Below, piece by piece: positions 43,656-52,393 of a DNA stretch of 64,000 nt; the stretch's first letter is position 1, and each line of letters begins with the position of its first letter. Both the position numbers and the translations under genes were made by a program. This DNA comes from Flavobacterium reichenbachii (GTDB lineage: Bacteria > Bacteroidota > Bacteroidia > Flavobacteriales > Flavobacteriaceae), in assembly GCF_002217435.1 (NCBI RefSeq), contig NZ_MUHF01000005.1, forward strand, positions 62,001-126,000, in the 5' to 3' direction. The notes below the pieces were generated by a model that saw only the letters and a program-made list of their open reading frames with translations, searched no databases and was not told the origin of the DNA.

Positions 43656-44594
43656 CTAATTTATAGGAACAAGTGTCTGTTCTATTTTTTCTCTCAACGG
43701 TTCCTGCTGCAAGGGAAGTTTTAATTCTTTGCCCAAATCCTCAAGAGATTCATCTATCAAAAAACCAGGATCGTCTGTTGCAATTTCAAATAAAACTCCT
43801 CCCGGCTCTCTAAAGTAAAGCGAACGAAAATACTGTCTGTCAATCTGCGGAGTAATCGTAAGTCCGTAATCCGTAATTTTATTTCGGAAATAGAGAAGTT
43901 CTTCATCATTTTTTACCCTAAAGGCAACATGATGGACAATGCCTCCGGCAATATGTCCGCGTTTTTCCTCTTCCAGTTCTACCAAATCGATAATTGCGGC
44001 ATTTGCTGCAGCATCTGTGGCGTAACGGTATCTTTCTGCTTCTTGATGGATCAGTTTGTAACCAAATATTTCTGTTAAGATTGCTGCAGTTGCTTCTATA
44101 CTGCTTACAGTCAAGGTAACATTGTGAAATCCTTTTATTGCAGTATCCGTTTTTATTTCGTCTGTTTTCCAAGCTTTTCTGCTGTCTTGTGTTTTAGATT
44201 CTATTAGTTCTAACTTTAGACCATCAGGATCCAGGAAAGTAATATAGTTTTCTCCAAATTTCCTGGCTGGCCTTTTGTAAATTATATTATAGTTTTCGAA
44301 TCTTTTCTGCCAAAAAGGCAAACTTCCCTCGGGTACAGAATATCCTATTTCGGTAGCCATACCAGAGCCTTTTCTGCCTCTTTCTATATTTTCGCCCCAA
44401 GGAAAAAAGGTCATAATTGTTCCGGCACTTCCTGTCTCGTTGCCAAAGTAAAAATGATACGTTTTCGGATCGTCAAAGTTTACTGTTTTCTTTATAAATC
44501 TTAAACCTAAAATTTTTGAATAAAAATCAAAATTCTTCTTGGCATCACCTGCAATTGCTGTAATATGGTGAATACCCAATATCTTATTTTCCAT
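43656..44594 (-). CDS. ring-cleaving dioxygenase (MhqO-like), VOC fold
   Basis: A 312-residue protein with two vicinal-oxygen-chelate halves: 'ILGIHHITAIAGDAKKNFDFYSKILGLRFIKKTVNFDDPKTYHFYFG' and 'GFHNVTLTVSSIEATAAILTEIFGYKL'. Metal ligands are H in 'HHITA', H in 'VHHVAFRV' and E in 'GGVLFEIATDDPGF'. It matches MhqO/MhqA-type hydroquinone dioxygenases. A DoxX gene lies 83 bases upstream on the same strand, the common pairing in quinone-stress operons. Confidence 0.9.
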   Translation of the reverse strand: MENKILGIHHITAIAGDAKKNFDFYSKILGLRFIKKTVNFDDPKTYHFYFGNETGSAGTIMTFFPWGENIERGRKGSGMATEIGYSVPEGSLPFWQKRFENYNIIYKRPARKFGENYITFLDPDGLKLELIESKTQDSRKAWKTDEIKTDTAIKGFHNVTLTVSSIEATAAILTEIFGYKLIHQEAERYRYATDAAANAAIIDLVELEEEKRGHIAGGIVHHVAFRVKNDEELLYFRNKITDYGLTITPQIDRQYFRSLYFREPGGVLFEIATDDPGFLIDESLEDLGKELKLPLQQEPLREKIEQTLVPIN

Positions 44595-44677
44595 AAAATG
44601 ATTTTCTTTTAATGTTATTTAGAATTTACCAGTTATTGTATTTCACTATATTTAAGCTAATTACAAGAAATACTTAT

Positions 44678-45115
44678 TTAATATTCTTCCCTGCGTCGGG
44701 TTATGTAATGGTCTATTGAATATTTTCCTGCCCCAAAAAAGAAGATGAGCAAAAAGCAAAGACTGTATATAAACGGTACATCTTTTACTAAAAGCGGATC
44801 GTTAAAATGCAATATAAAGTATCCTGTAAGCGTAACGGCCAATATGGGCAAAGCGGCTATACGGGTCATCAAACCCAATATGACAAAAAGCGGCATAACC
44901 AAATTGGCACTTATCGCAAAAGCCTGATTGAAAAAATCAGGTAGTCCTAATGGATTAGGCACAACCTCAGCAAAAGTTGTCCCTACTCCTATCTTCTTTA
45001 ATCCGTGGGCAACAATAAGCTCTACCGAAACAGCAACCCGAAAAAAAAGAAGTATACTATTATTTAAGTCACTTCCTGCGTTAGTCCGCAAGAGAGAAAA
45101 AAAGAGATTTTTCAT
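44678..45115 (-). CDS. DoxX family membrane protein
   Basis: A 145-residue protein with four membrane segments: 'ILLFFRVAVSVELIVAHGLKKI', 'FAISANLVMPLFVILGLMTRIAALPILAVTLTGYFIL', 'VPFIYSLCFLLIFFFGAGKYSIDHYI' by parts. DoxX/DoxD proteins are related to thiosulfate:quinone oxidoreductase subunits and occur with quinone detoxification. It precedes the MhqO-like gene on the same strand. Confidence 0.88.
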   Translation of the reverse strand: MKNLFFSLLRTNAGSDLNNSILLFFRVAVSVELIVAHGLKKIGVGTTFAEVVPNPLGLPDFFNQAFAISANLVMPLFVILGLMTRIAALPILAVTLTGYFILHFNDPLLVKDVPFIYSLCFLLIFFFGAGKYSIDHYITRRREEY

Positions 45116-45172
45116 TTTGTTAATGTATTTATTAATGTCATACTCAAAAAATTATGATTTCATCTATCAATA

Positions 45173-45206
45173 AAAACCCGGGATTTAATTCCCAGGTTTT
45201 TTTTAT
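45173..45206 (-). terminator. terminator after the YcaC-like gene
   Basis: AACCTGGGA / TCCCGGGTT stem (minus strand) with a six-base loop and T run on both sides. It separates the YcaC-like gene from the DoxX gene. Confidence 0.85.
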
Positions 45207-45211
45207 TTTAT

Positions 45212-45898
45212 TTAGTGTTTGATAACAGCACGGCCATATTGTATTCCAAGTCCGTAAGCACCGCCATATTTCTGAACAAGACTTGTTACAGCATCATAAG
45301 TTTCTGATCTTGCCCAATCGCGCTGCAGTTCCAGAAGATATTGCATTGATGTAATTGGTTTTGCTCCTAACTGCACCATTCTTGTTACAGCCTGATCATG
45401 TGCTTCTTTCGTTACATCACCGCTTGCATCTGTGATAACGTACACGGTGTAACCATCATTTATAGCAGATAACGCTGGACCGACAATACAAACTGAAGTC
45501 CATAAACCTGCCATTACCAAAGTTTTATTTCCTTTGCCGGTTACAGCTTTGTAAGCATTGACATCTTCCCAGAAATTCATAGTAGTTCTGTCATAATACT
45601 TATTAGCTGTTTTAGGATAAAACTCTTCCACTTCAGGAAAAACAGGTCCGCTGAAAGATTCTGACACTGTAGTTACAACAGTAGGAACTTTAAAAATTTT
45701 TGAGGCTCCAGATACTATCGCAGTGTTGGTTCTAAGCTGGTCTATCGGAATATTTCCTACTGCAAATGCCATTTGGCTCTCATGATCTACCAAAATCAAC
45801 GTATGATTTTTTGGAGTTAATAATTCCGGACCCGGCTTCTGAGCATATCCAGTTAAAGAAATCAATACAACAAGAGTTGATAAAAATAATTTTTTCAT
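45212..45898 (-). CDS. exported YcaC-like isochorismatase-family hydrolase
   Basis: A 228-residue enzyme with a signal peptide (MKKLFLSTLVVLISLTGYA, then QKP). The YcaC signature is clear: 'TLILVDHESQMAFAVG' (Asp), 'TLVMAGLWTSVCIVGPALSAI' (Cys), 'VYVITDASGDVTKEAHDQAVTRMVQLGAKP' and a C-terminal 'GGAYGLGIQYGRAVI'. Periplasmic location is unusual for the family. Single gene ending in a terminator, downstream of the hydrolase at 45984. Confidence 0.88.
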   Translation of the reverse strand: MKKLFLSTLVVLISLTGYAQKPGPELLTPKNHTLILVDHESQMAFAVGNIPIDQLRTNTAIVSGASKIFKVPTVVTTVSESFSGPVFPEVEEFYPKTANKYYDRTTMNFWEDVNAYKAVTGKGNKTLVMAGLWTSVCIVGPALSAINDGYTVYVITDASGDVTKEAHDQAVTRMVQLGAKPITSMQYLLELQRDWARSETYDAVTSLVQKYGGAYGLGIQYGRAVIKH

Positions 45899-45983
45899 AA
45901 TGGTTTTGTTTTAATTTTATAAAATGTTTGTGTGAATAAATATTTGAGACCTTCAATAATTTAAAATCAATTGCATTTGATGA

Positions 45984-46964
45984 TCAGTGCAATTTTTTAC
46001 TGATGAATTTTTTTATTATTTTAGAAACTTCCAAATGGTGTTCTTCAAGTAGAAAATGCCCTCCGTTTAGCAGATGAATTTCTGCCGTAGGATTATTTTT
46101 TTTGTATGCCAAAGCTCCTGCAGAAACAAAAAACTCGTCATTTTTTCCCCACACAACCAACATTGGCGGTTTAAATTTTACAAAATACTGATGCCATTTT
46201 TCATACAAAGCGATATTGGTTCCGTAATTACTAAAAAGTGCCAGCTGAATCTCATCATTTCCTTTTCTATCCAGGTAATATTGATCTACTATATAACTAT
46301 CCGGCGCAATTTTAGAAGGATCTTCTGCACCAGTCAAATACTGCCATTTTGTAGCCTCTGGTGACAGGAAAAAGCGGGCAGCTTTTTCTGTTTCAGGATT
46401 TTTATTTTCTATGTAAGCCGTTAAAGGTTTGAGAAGATTTCCCAGTCCGTCAACATAGGCATTTGCATTTTGGATTATGATTGCCTGAATTAGTTCAGGT
46501 CTTCTCGTTGCAATCCTCATCCCGACAGGACCTCCATAATCCTGAAGATAAAGAGTTGTTTTTTTGATGTTGAGTTTATCGATAAAATGTTCTATCGTAG
46601 TTGAAAGATTATCAAATGTGTATTGATATTGTTTTACTGCAGGCGCACTGCTTTGTCCAAATCCCGGATAGTCCGGGGCAATTACATGGTAACTGTCTGC
46701 AAGGTCATTGATAAGATCGCGATACATATGAGACGATGACGGAAAACCGTGCAGTAATAAAATGGTTGGTTTGGATATTTCTCCGGCTTCACGATAAAAA
46801 ATATTCAAACTGTCTACTGTTATTGTTTTGTACTCCACTTTCTCAAATGCTTTGTCTGAATTATTTATTTCAAACACATTTTTATCAGCGGATAAGTTTG
46901 CATAAGACCGGACATGAGCTGAACCAATAATGGTTAAGAGTACTATTATGAGTTTTGATTTCAT
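45984..46964 (-). CDS. exported alpha/beta hydrolase with Asp nucleophile (dehalogenase-like) C
   Basis: A 326-residue paralogue of the two hydrolases at 31627 and 32591, here with a signal peptide (MKSKLIIVLLTIIGSAHVRSYA). Nucleophile elbow 'TLYLQDYGGPVGMRIATRRP' with Asp, acid in 'VWGKNDEFFVSAGA', His in 'NGGHFLLEEHH'. ATG 46964 is chosen over the frame start at 47033, which would overlap the amidohydrolase and precede the signal peptide with a charged segment. It lies 46 bases after the amidohydrolase and is probably in its operon. Confidence 0.87.
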   Translation of the reverse strand: MKSKLIIVLLTIIGSAHVRSYANLSADKNVFEINNSDKAFEKVEYKTITVDSLNIFYREAGEISKPTILLLHGFPSSSHMYRDLINDLADSYHVIAPDYPGFGQSSAPAVKQYQYTFDNLSTTIEHFIDKLNIKKTTLYLQDYGGPVGMRIATRRPELIQAIIIQNANAYVDGLGNLLKPLTAYIENKNPETEKAARFFLSPEATKWQYLTGAEDPSKIAPDSYIVDQYYLDRKGNDEIQLALFSNYGTNIALYEKWHQYFVKFKPPMLVVWGKNDEFFVSAGALAYKKNNPTAEIHLLNGGHFLLEEHHLEVSKIIKKFISKKLH

Positions 46965-47010
46965 TTTTTTAGGTTTTGGTTGTGATGGATTATTTAGAAG
47001 ACTTAGTATT

Positions 47011-48810
47011 TTATTTTTTCTGATATCCGCCATAGAAGTTTATTGGAGACCAGTCCGGAATTGCTTTATCGATTGCAGGATTCAACTTTATAAATTCCTT
47101 ATCTGCAAAAACAACAGTTCCGCCAACAACAGTTAAAACAGCAGATAGGTTTTTAATTTTACTTTCTGGCACCGTAAAATAATCCTCAGATAGTATCACA
47201 AAATCAGCATACTTTCCGTTCTCTAAAGTTCCTTTAACATTCTCTTCCTTTGATACCCAAGCACTTCCAGAAGTATATAAGTAAAGTGCTTCTTCACGTG
47301 TCAGCAGATTATCGGCTGCACTTAATTGAAGTCCGCCCACTGTTTTACCACTAATCATCCAATACAATGCAGCCCATGGATTGTAGCTCGCAACTCGTGT
47401 ACCGTCTGTACCCGCACCAACAGGAATTCCCATTTGGAGCATTAATTTTACAGGCGGTGCATATTCTGCCTTAGATGCTCCATACCGTTCAACAAAATAT
47501 TCTCCGGCATAAGCCATTCTAGCCTGTATGGCAATGCCTCCATGAAGTGCTTTGATCCTTTTTAATTCTTTTGCTGTAACTGTTTCTGCATGATCAAATA
47601 ACCATCTCTCTTTGGCTAATTTTCCATTCGTTTCTTTATTTACTTCTTCCAGAACATCCAGAAGGTTTGCAATAGTTTCTCCGTAGGTAGCGTGTATACG
47701 AAACGGCCATCCGCTGTCTACATGCAGGCGGATCACTTTTTTAATATCTTTTCTCCACGAAGGTCTGTCTTTAAGGAAAGGCTGCGGGGCTAAAAAATTT
47801 TCAAAATCTCCTGCACTCCATGTTAAAAACTCACCGCCGCCATCTAATTCATAACCATGCTCGAGATGAATCTCACCGTTATTTCCAATTTTATTATTCG
47901 AAATCCAATGCTGAAATTCTTCAAATTCTTTTCCTTTATTCTGCGGAAATAGATAATAGGAAAGTCGTAAGGGCATTTCTCCGTTTTCTGCCAGTGACTT
48001 TGCTGCACTATAATCTTTAGAAAATACATGTCCGCCGCCGCCAGCATCTATACCGCTGGTTATTCCGTATCTGTTTAATTCTCTGTAAAATTGTTTAGTC
48101 GAATTAACCATCTGCTCTTCTGTCAGGGCAGGCAGAGCTCCTATTCCGGCATACAAAATTGTTGGGTTTGGCTCAGCAAGCAATACCCCTGTTAGTTTTC
48201 CGTCGGGACCTTTCTCATAAGAACTTCCTTCGGGAGCTTTTGTGTTTTCATCTATTTTAAGCTGTTTTAATGCGCTTTTGTTAAACCACGCACGGCTGTA
48301 CAGAAACAAAACATAGGCAGGAACATCTCCGGTGGCTTCATTAATTTCGGCGGCAGTAGGAAATCTTTTTTCCTTAAATTGAAACGGACTCCAGCCTCCA
48401 ACAACGCGAACCCACTGTCCGCTGGGGGTTCTGGCGGCTTGCTCTTTTAACATTTTCAAAGCTTCTTTCAAAGAGGTAACGCCGTCCCATCTCAATTCAG
48501 CATTATAGAAACGTCCTGCCCTTGTCAGATGCAGGTGCGAATCATTTAATCCGGGGATCAGTGTTCTGCCATTGGCATCAATGAGTTGTGTTTTATCTCC
48601 TTTTAGATGCAGTATTGCTTCATTCGTTCCAGTCGCTGCTACTTTTCCGTTTTTAATTGCTATCGCTTGACTGATAGTATGGTTTTTATCCATAACCGCA
48701 ACTTTAGCATTGGTAACAATTAAATCAGCTGTTTCATTCTGTTGCTTTTTTTCTTTACATCCAAAAAATAGATACAGAATAGCTAGTGATAAATATTTTA
48801 TTTTTCTCAT
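47011..48810 (-). CDS. amidohydrolase (YtcJ-like), lipoprotein
   Basis: A 599-residue amidohydrolase-3 family protein with a lipoprotein signal (MRKIKYLSLAILYLFFGC). Metal-binding HxH is in 'LIPGLNDSHLHLTRAG'; 'ELRWDGVTSLKEALKMLKEQ', 'WLFDHAETV' and 'GAGTDGTRVASYNPW' are typical of YtcJ proteins. It hydrolyses amide or imine bonds of small cyclic or acyl compounds in the periplasm. First gene of a leftward block with the exported hydrolases at 45984 and 45212. Confidence 0.9.
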   Translation of the reverse strand: MRKIKYLSLAILYLFFGCKEKKQQNETADLIVTNAKVAVMDKNHTISQAIAIKNGKVAATGTNEAILHLKGDKTQLIDANGRTLIPGLNDSHLHLTRAGRFYNAELRWDGVTSLKEALKMLKEQAARTPSGQWVRVVGGWSPFQFKEKRFPTAAEINEATGDVPAYVLFLYSRAWFNKSALKQLKIDENTKAPEGSSYEKGPDGKLTGVLLAEPNPTILYAGIGALPALTEEQMVNSTKQFYRELNRYGITSGIDAGGGGHVFSKDYSAAKSLAENGEMPLRLSYYLFPQNKGKEFEEFQHWISNNKIGNNGEIHLEHGYELDGGGEFLTWSAGDFENFLAPQPFLKDRPSWRKDIKKVIRLHVDSGWPFRIHATYGETIANLLDVLEEVNKETNGKLAKERWLFDHAETVTAKELKRIKALHGGIAIQARMAYAGEYFVERYGASKAEYAPPVKLMLQMGIPVGAGTDGTRVASYNPWAALYWMISGKTVGGLQLSAADNLLTREEALYLYTSGSAWVSKEENVKGTLENGKYADFVILSEDYFTVPESKIKNLSAVLTVVGGTVVFADKEFIKLNPAIDKAIPDWSPINFYGGYQKK

Positions 48811-49067
48811 AAGATTTTGATATATAGGTCGCTGTATTTTACCTCAACAAAACTACATCGTAAAAAAACCTGAGTTTCTGTAAAAAATCGACTAAAAATT
48901 ATAATAAACTAAGATTTCAGCAGGTTTACGGCTTTATCACTGATAAACTCATACTTTTGTTCGCTATAAGTGAGATTATTATCGGTATTGATCTTATTTA
49001 AAATATATTTTTTGGGAATTTGGAAGAGGGTTGAATTACCATCATTTAATTTTAATAAATTACTCCT

Positions 49068-49988
49068 GTGGATATTAGTATACCAATATTTAATAACATT
49101 AAAGATGCGTGCGAATGGGCCGGAATACCAATATCCGAAACTTTATGTGAAGATTTTATCATACAGGAAGCCCAGCAGTGGAACCAAAATAAAGCTTTGA
49201 AAGTTCCTGAAATTTATAAAGCTAATTACTTTACCATATTTCTTGTCAGTGAAGGAAGTGCAGTACACCGATACAATAAAGAAGCGTTGATACTGGAGTC
49301 TTCAAGCATTTTTATCACTGCTCCCGGGCATTATCGCAATTATTCACTGGATAATATTTCTAAAGCTTACTTTATTTCATTTACGGAAACGTTCCTGAAT
49401 AATTACTTCTTTTCAGAGATATATGCCGAATTTCCGTTTCTACTTTCAGAAGCCTTTATTTATACAAAAGTTAATCCAGAAGATTATAGGGAAATAGAGT
49501 CCATTACAACAGAAATTAAAAGAGAAATGGAATTAAATACCAAGGAAAAGGCATTAATTATAGGAAACATGCTTGAGTTTATGCTTCTCAAAATAAAAGA
49601 GGTTTTTAAACAGCAATTTAATCCTGTCAATGATGGAAGCAAGATCTCTCTTGTAGTCAATACTTTTTATAAGGATCTGGACAGTTACTTCAAACAAATA
49701 CTCGAAGGTCAGCAGCCTAAACAGCTAAAAGCAAAGGATTTTTCGGATCTCCAATATTTAAATGAAAATTATTTTTCGAGACTTATTAAAATGAAAACCG
49801 GCAAAACGCCGAGTGCATGGATCAACAACAGATTACTTAATGAAGCAAAAACGCTATTATCAGAGACTTCTCTGCCAATAAGCGAAATTGCATCCCTCTT
49901 TCATTTTGCTAGCAGCCGTTATTTCAACTTTTATTTTAAAAAGCAGACTGCCATGACGCCTTCTAAGTATAGAAAAAGTATGCAGTAA
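49068..49988 (+). CDS. AraC family regulator, subfamily 2
   Basis: A 306-residue regulator starting at GTG 49068 (MDISIPIFNNIKDACEWAG). N-terminal ligand domain with 'FISFTETFLNNYFFSEIYAEFPFLL', close to 'CFTENFLSKYAGISIYKTFPFLL' of the 51144 and 55631 proteins. The HTH has 'LQYLNENYFSRLIKMKTGKTPSAWI' and 'ISEIASLFHFASSRYFNFYFKKQTAMTPSKYRKS'. Divergent from the amidohydrolase gene, so it may control it. The 77-bp element begins at its stop codon. Confidence 0.88.
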   Translation: MDISIPIFNNIKDACEWAGIPISETLCEDFIIQEAQQWNQNKALKVPEIYKANYFTIFLVSEGSAVHRYNKEALILESSSIFITAPGHYRNYSLDNISKAYFISFTETFLNNYFFSEIYAEFPFLLSEAFIYTKVNPEDYREIESITTEIKREMELNTKEKALIIGNMLEFMLLKIKEVFKQQFNPVNDGSKISLVVNTFYKDLDSYFKQILEGQQPKQLKAKDFSDLQYLNENYFSRLIKMKTGKTPSAWINNRLLNEAKTLLSETSLPISEIASLFHFASSRYFNFYFKKQTAMTPSKYRKSMQ

Positions 49989-50064
49989 TGTTAAAATGTT
50001 TAAATTTTATAATTTTATATCCTGATTTGTGCTTTTATACAATGTCATTTTTATGCAACTTTGA
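49988..50064 (+). promoter_or_regulatory. 77-bp conserved element, copy A
   Basis: It matches copy B (55328-55404) at 66 of 77 positions without gaps. It ends in TTTTTATGCAACTTTGA, where CAACTTTG resembles a -7 box. It directly precedes an AraC gene by 53 bases. A 27-codon frame present in copy A is broken in copy B, so it is likely regulatory DNA or leader RNA. Confidence 0.6.
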
Positions 50065-50117
50065 AAAATAAAAGAGTTTATATCAATAATCATAATGTTG
50101 CATAAAAGCATAATATC

Positions 50118-51065
50118 ATGATCCCTCAATTAACGACATTAAGTAATTTTAAAGACTGCATCGCTTATATGAATCTGCCGGTCTATAAATATCTGGATAA
50201 TGATGATTTTGGGATTTTAAAAGTTCATGAAATGGGGATTTCACTGCCTTTTCAATCGCCGACATTTCGCCCGCTTTTTTATACTTTTACAATAGTCACT
50301 CGTGGAATTGGAACATACATTATCGGAAATGACACCTTTGAACTTCGTTCCAACCATGTAATCATCACCCGTCCTGATGCTTTTTTTGCAAGCAGCTGGA
50401 CGCAAATGGATAAGGTATATAACATTACTTTCAACAAAAACTTCCTTACAGAATATTTACCCGAAGGCATTGATGATATTTTTGAATTGGGTGCAAAAAA
50501 TGGATACAGCTGTTCTCTGCCGCAAGAAACTATGGATTATTTTGAGAAAACCTGTCTTGAAATTTATAATACCGCTGTTTCTACTTTATCTTGTAAGGAT
50601 GAATTTATGGCAAATCTTATTATCAATCTTTTGTTTTTCTTACAGTTACAAAAGTATAATACTGAAAATTTGAAAAATCAGAGTGAAAAACACTCGCCTA
50701 TTGTTACGGCTTTTCGACAAAACATGGAAAACAATTTTAATAAGCTGGTATCTGGTGAAAACGTTACGCTAATGCGTACCAAAGAGCATGCAAACCTATT
50801 GAATATCAACGAGAACTATCTTTCTAAAGTAGTCAGCAGCTGTACAAACAAAACGGTCAACGAGTGGATTAATGAAAAACTTATTGATGAAATTAAATAC
50901 CTGCTGAAGCATTCTGACAAATCAATGAAAGAGATTGCAAAAATGTTTGGCTTTAAGAATCTGAACTATTTTTACAGCTACTTCAAAACAAAGACTCAAA
51001 ATGCACCGGGTTCTATAAGAAAAGAATACAACCACTATTCTCAGGAACAATCGAGTTTTTTTTAA
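50118..51065 (+). CDS. AraC family regulator, subfamily 1
   Basis: A 315-residue paralogue of the proteins at 36816 and 56844: 'MIPQLTTLSNFKDCIAYMNLPV', 'FELRSNHVIITRPDAFFASSW', then HTH 'HANLLNINENYLSKVVSSCTNKTVNEWI' and 'MKEIAKMFGFKNLNYFYSYFKTKTQNAPGSIRKEY'. It lies between two subfamily-2 regulators, 53 bases after the conserved element. Confidence 0.9.
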   Translation: MIPQLTTLSNFKDCIAYMNLPVYKYLDNDDFGILKVHEMGISLPFQSPTFRPLFYTFTIVTRGIGTYIIGNDTFELRSNHVIITRPDAFFASSWTQMDKVYNITFNKNFLTEYLPEGIDDIFELGAKNGYSCSLPQETMDYFEKTCLEIYNTAVSTLSCKDEFMANLIINLLFFLQLQKYNTENLKNQSEKHSPIVTAFRQNMENNFNKLVSGENVTLMRTKEHANLLNINENYLSKVVSSCTNKTVNEWINEKLIDEIKYLLKHSDKSMKEIAKMFGFKNLNYFYSYFKTKTQNAPGSIRKEYNHYSQEQSSFF

Positions 51066-51143
51066 TCTTAAATAATCACACATCAAAAAGCCCTAAATAA
51101 AATACTGATTTTAAGTGGAGCGTTCCCTTATATTATTTAGAAA

Positions 51144-52079
51144 ATGGAAAATGATAAAAAACAAAAATTTACTGATTTTTACGAAACTGTAAAAATAATG
51201 GGAAATGAGCTGTCTGATGGACATATTGGAAATGAGGAATTTTCATTTGTCAACTCAAAAATACTCCATCGGGAACATGAACTTCCGTGGTCTACTCCCC
51301 TTTTTTACACTACCTTTTTTTCTATAGGTTTTGTCATTGATGCCTATGGTAAAATAATTGTAGACAAGCTTCCTTTTAACATTAAACCCGGGATGCTTTT
51401 TGTAAATAAACCCGGAGAACTCCAGCAATTGACTTGGGATGTAATGAATGAATCGTATGGATTATGCTTTACAGAAAACTTTATAAGTAAATATGCCGGA
51501 ATTTCAATTTATAAAACATTTCCATTTTTATTATTTGAAAGGCAGATTCCTCTGCATACTACAATGGAAATGCAGGAGGAACTAAAAAAAATCCTCCTGC
51601 AGATTGTCTATGAACTTAAAAGAGATTCGCCGCTTAAAAATAAAATCTGTGCTAATCTGCTCACCCGGTTTTTGCTGAGAATAAAACAAGAATATTGGGA
51701 AGGTTACGCAATTCATTCGCCGGAAATACGAGATCCTGATATTGTAAAGAACTTTATTCAAAATATGGAATATCATTATGATCAGCTGTTAAAAGGCAAA
51801 GTCAGCCACATACTCCATATTAAAGATTATGCTAAAATGCAGCAACTTCATGAAAATTACCTTTCGAGTGTGCTGAAAGAAAAGACAGGGAAAACCGGAG
51901 GACAATTGATTGCAGAAAAAACACTCAATGCGGCAAAGTTTCTTATAGCAGATTCAAGATTTTCTATAAAGGAAATCTCCTACATGCTGGGCTTTTCTTA
52001 TCTATCCTATTTCAGCATTTTTTTTAAGAAACATACAGGTCATTCTCCAGTAGATTATCGCAAAAAAAATCTGCAGTAG
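51144..52079 (+). CDS. AraC family regulator, subfamily 2
   Basis: A 311-residue regulator very similar, with no length difference, to the one at 55631; for example both have 'STPLFYTTF.SIG.VIDA' and 'YGLCFTENF.SKYAGISIYKTFPFLLFER'. Both genes start after ATTATTTAGAAAATGG, showing the duplication covers upstream DNA. HTH 'MQQLHENYLSSVLKEKTGKTGGQLI', 'IKEISYMLGFSYLSYFSIFFKKHTGHSP'. A perfect inverted repeat spans its stop codon. Confidence 0.9.
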   Translation: MENDKKQKFTDFYETVKIMGNELSDGHIGNEEFSFVNSKILHREHELPWSTPLFYTTFFSIGFVIDAYGKIIVDKLPFNIKPGMLFVNKPGELQQLTWDVMNESYGLCFTENFISKYAGISIYKTFPFLLFERQIPLHTTMEMQEELKKILLQIVYELKRDSPLKNKICANLLTRFLLRIKQEYWEGYAIHSPEIRDPDIVKNFIQNMEYHYDQLLKGKVSHILHIKDYAKMQQLHENYLSSVLKEKTGKTGGQLIAEKTLNAAKFLIADSRFSIKEISYMLGFSYLSYFSIFFKKHTGHSPVDYRKKNLQ

Positions 52080-52092
52080 TTCCTGCAGATTT
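52067..52092. repeat. inverted repeat across the AraC stop codon
   Basis: AAATCTGCAG and CTGCAGATTT, perfect 10-bp arms separated by six bases; the TAG stop (52077-52079) is in the loop. No T run follows, so it is not a standard terminator. Confidence 0.5.
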
Positions 52093-52393
52093 ACTGTGCT
52101 AAAATAATTCTAAGTTCACCGATTTATGCGTTTCACATCTTCTGTCGGTATATTAATTCTAATAATTTCTAATGAAATAAATGTATTATAATGCCATATA
52201 TAGACACTAATACAATAATTAACGATATATCGTAAATAAAATTCAGCCCTAACAAACATAATCTACTGAAAATGTTTAATTTAGTTAGAAGGCATATTAT
52301 TTGGAAAGCATATAGGAGATAATTTACTTGAAAGTAATGAATCTGTTCTGTTTCTGAATTCTAACTAATTTAAAATTTTAATATTACTTTATT
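52080..52393. other. 314-base upstream region of acnA
   Basis: AT-rich with no open frame. It holds a perfect 12-base palindrome ACGATATATCGT (52222-52233), 160 bases upstream of acnA, which might bind a regulator. No clear -7 box. Confidence 0.4.

Noticed and set aside
49988..50071. 27-codon frame within the 77-bp element as a leader peptide
   Set aside because: The duplicate at 55328 keeps the nucleotides but has an in-frame stop at codon 18, so coding is unlikely.
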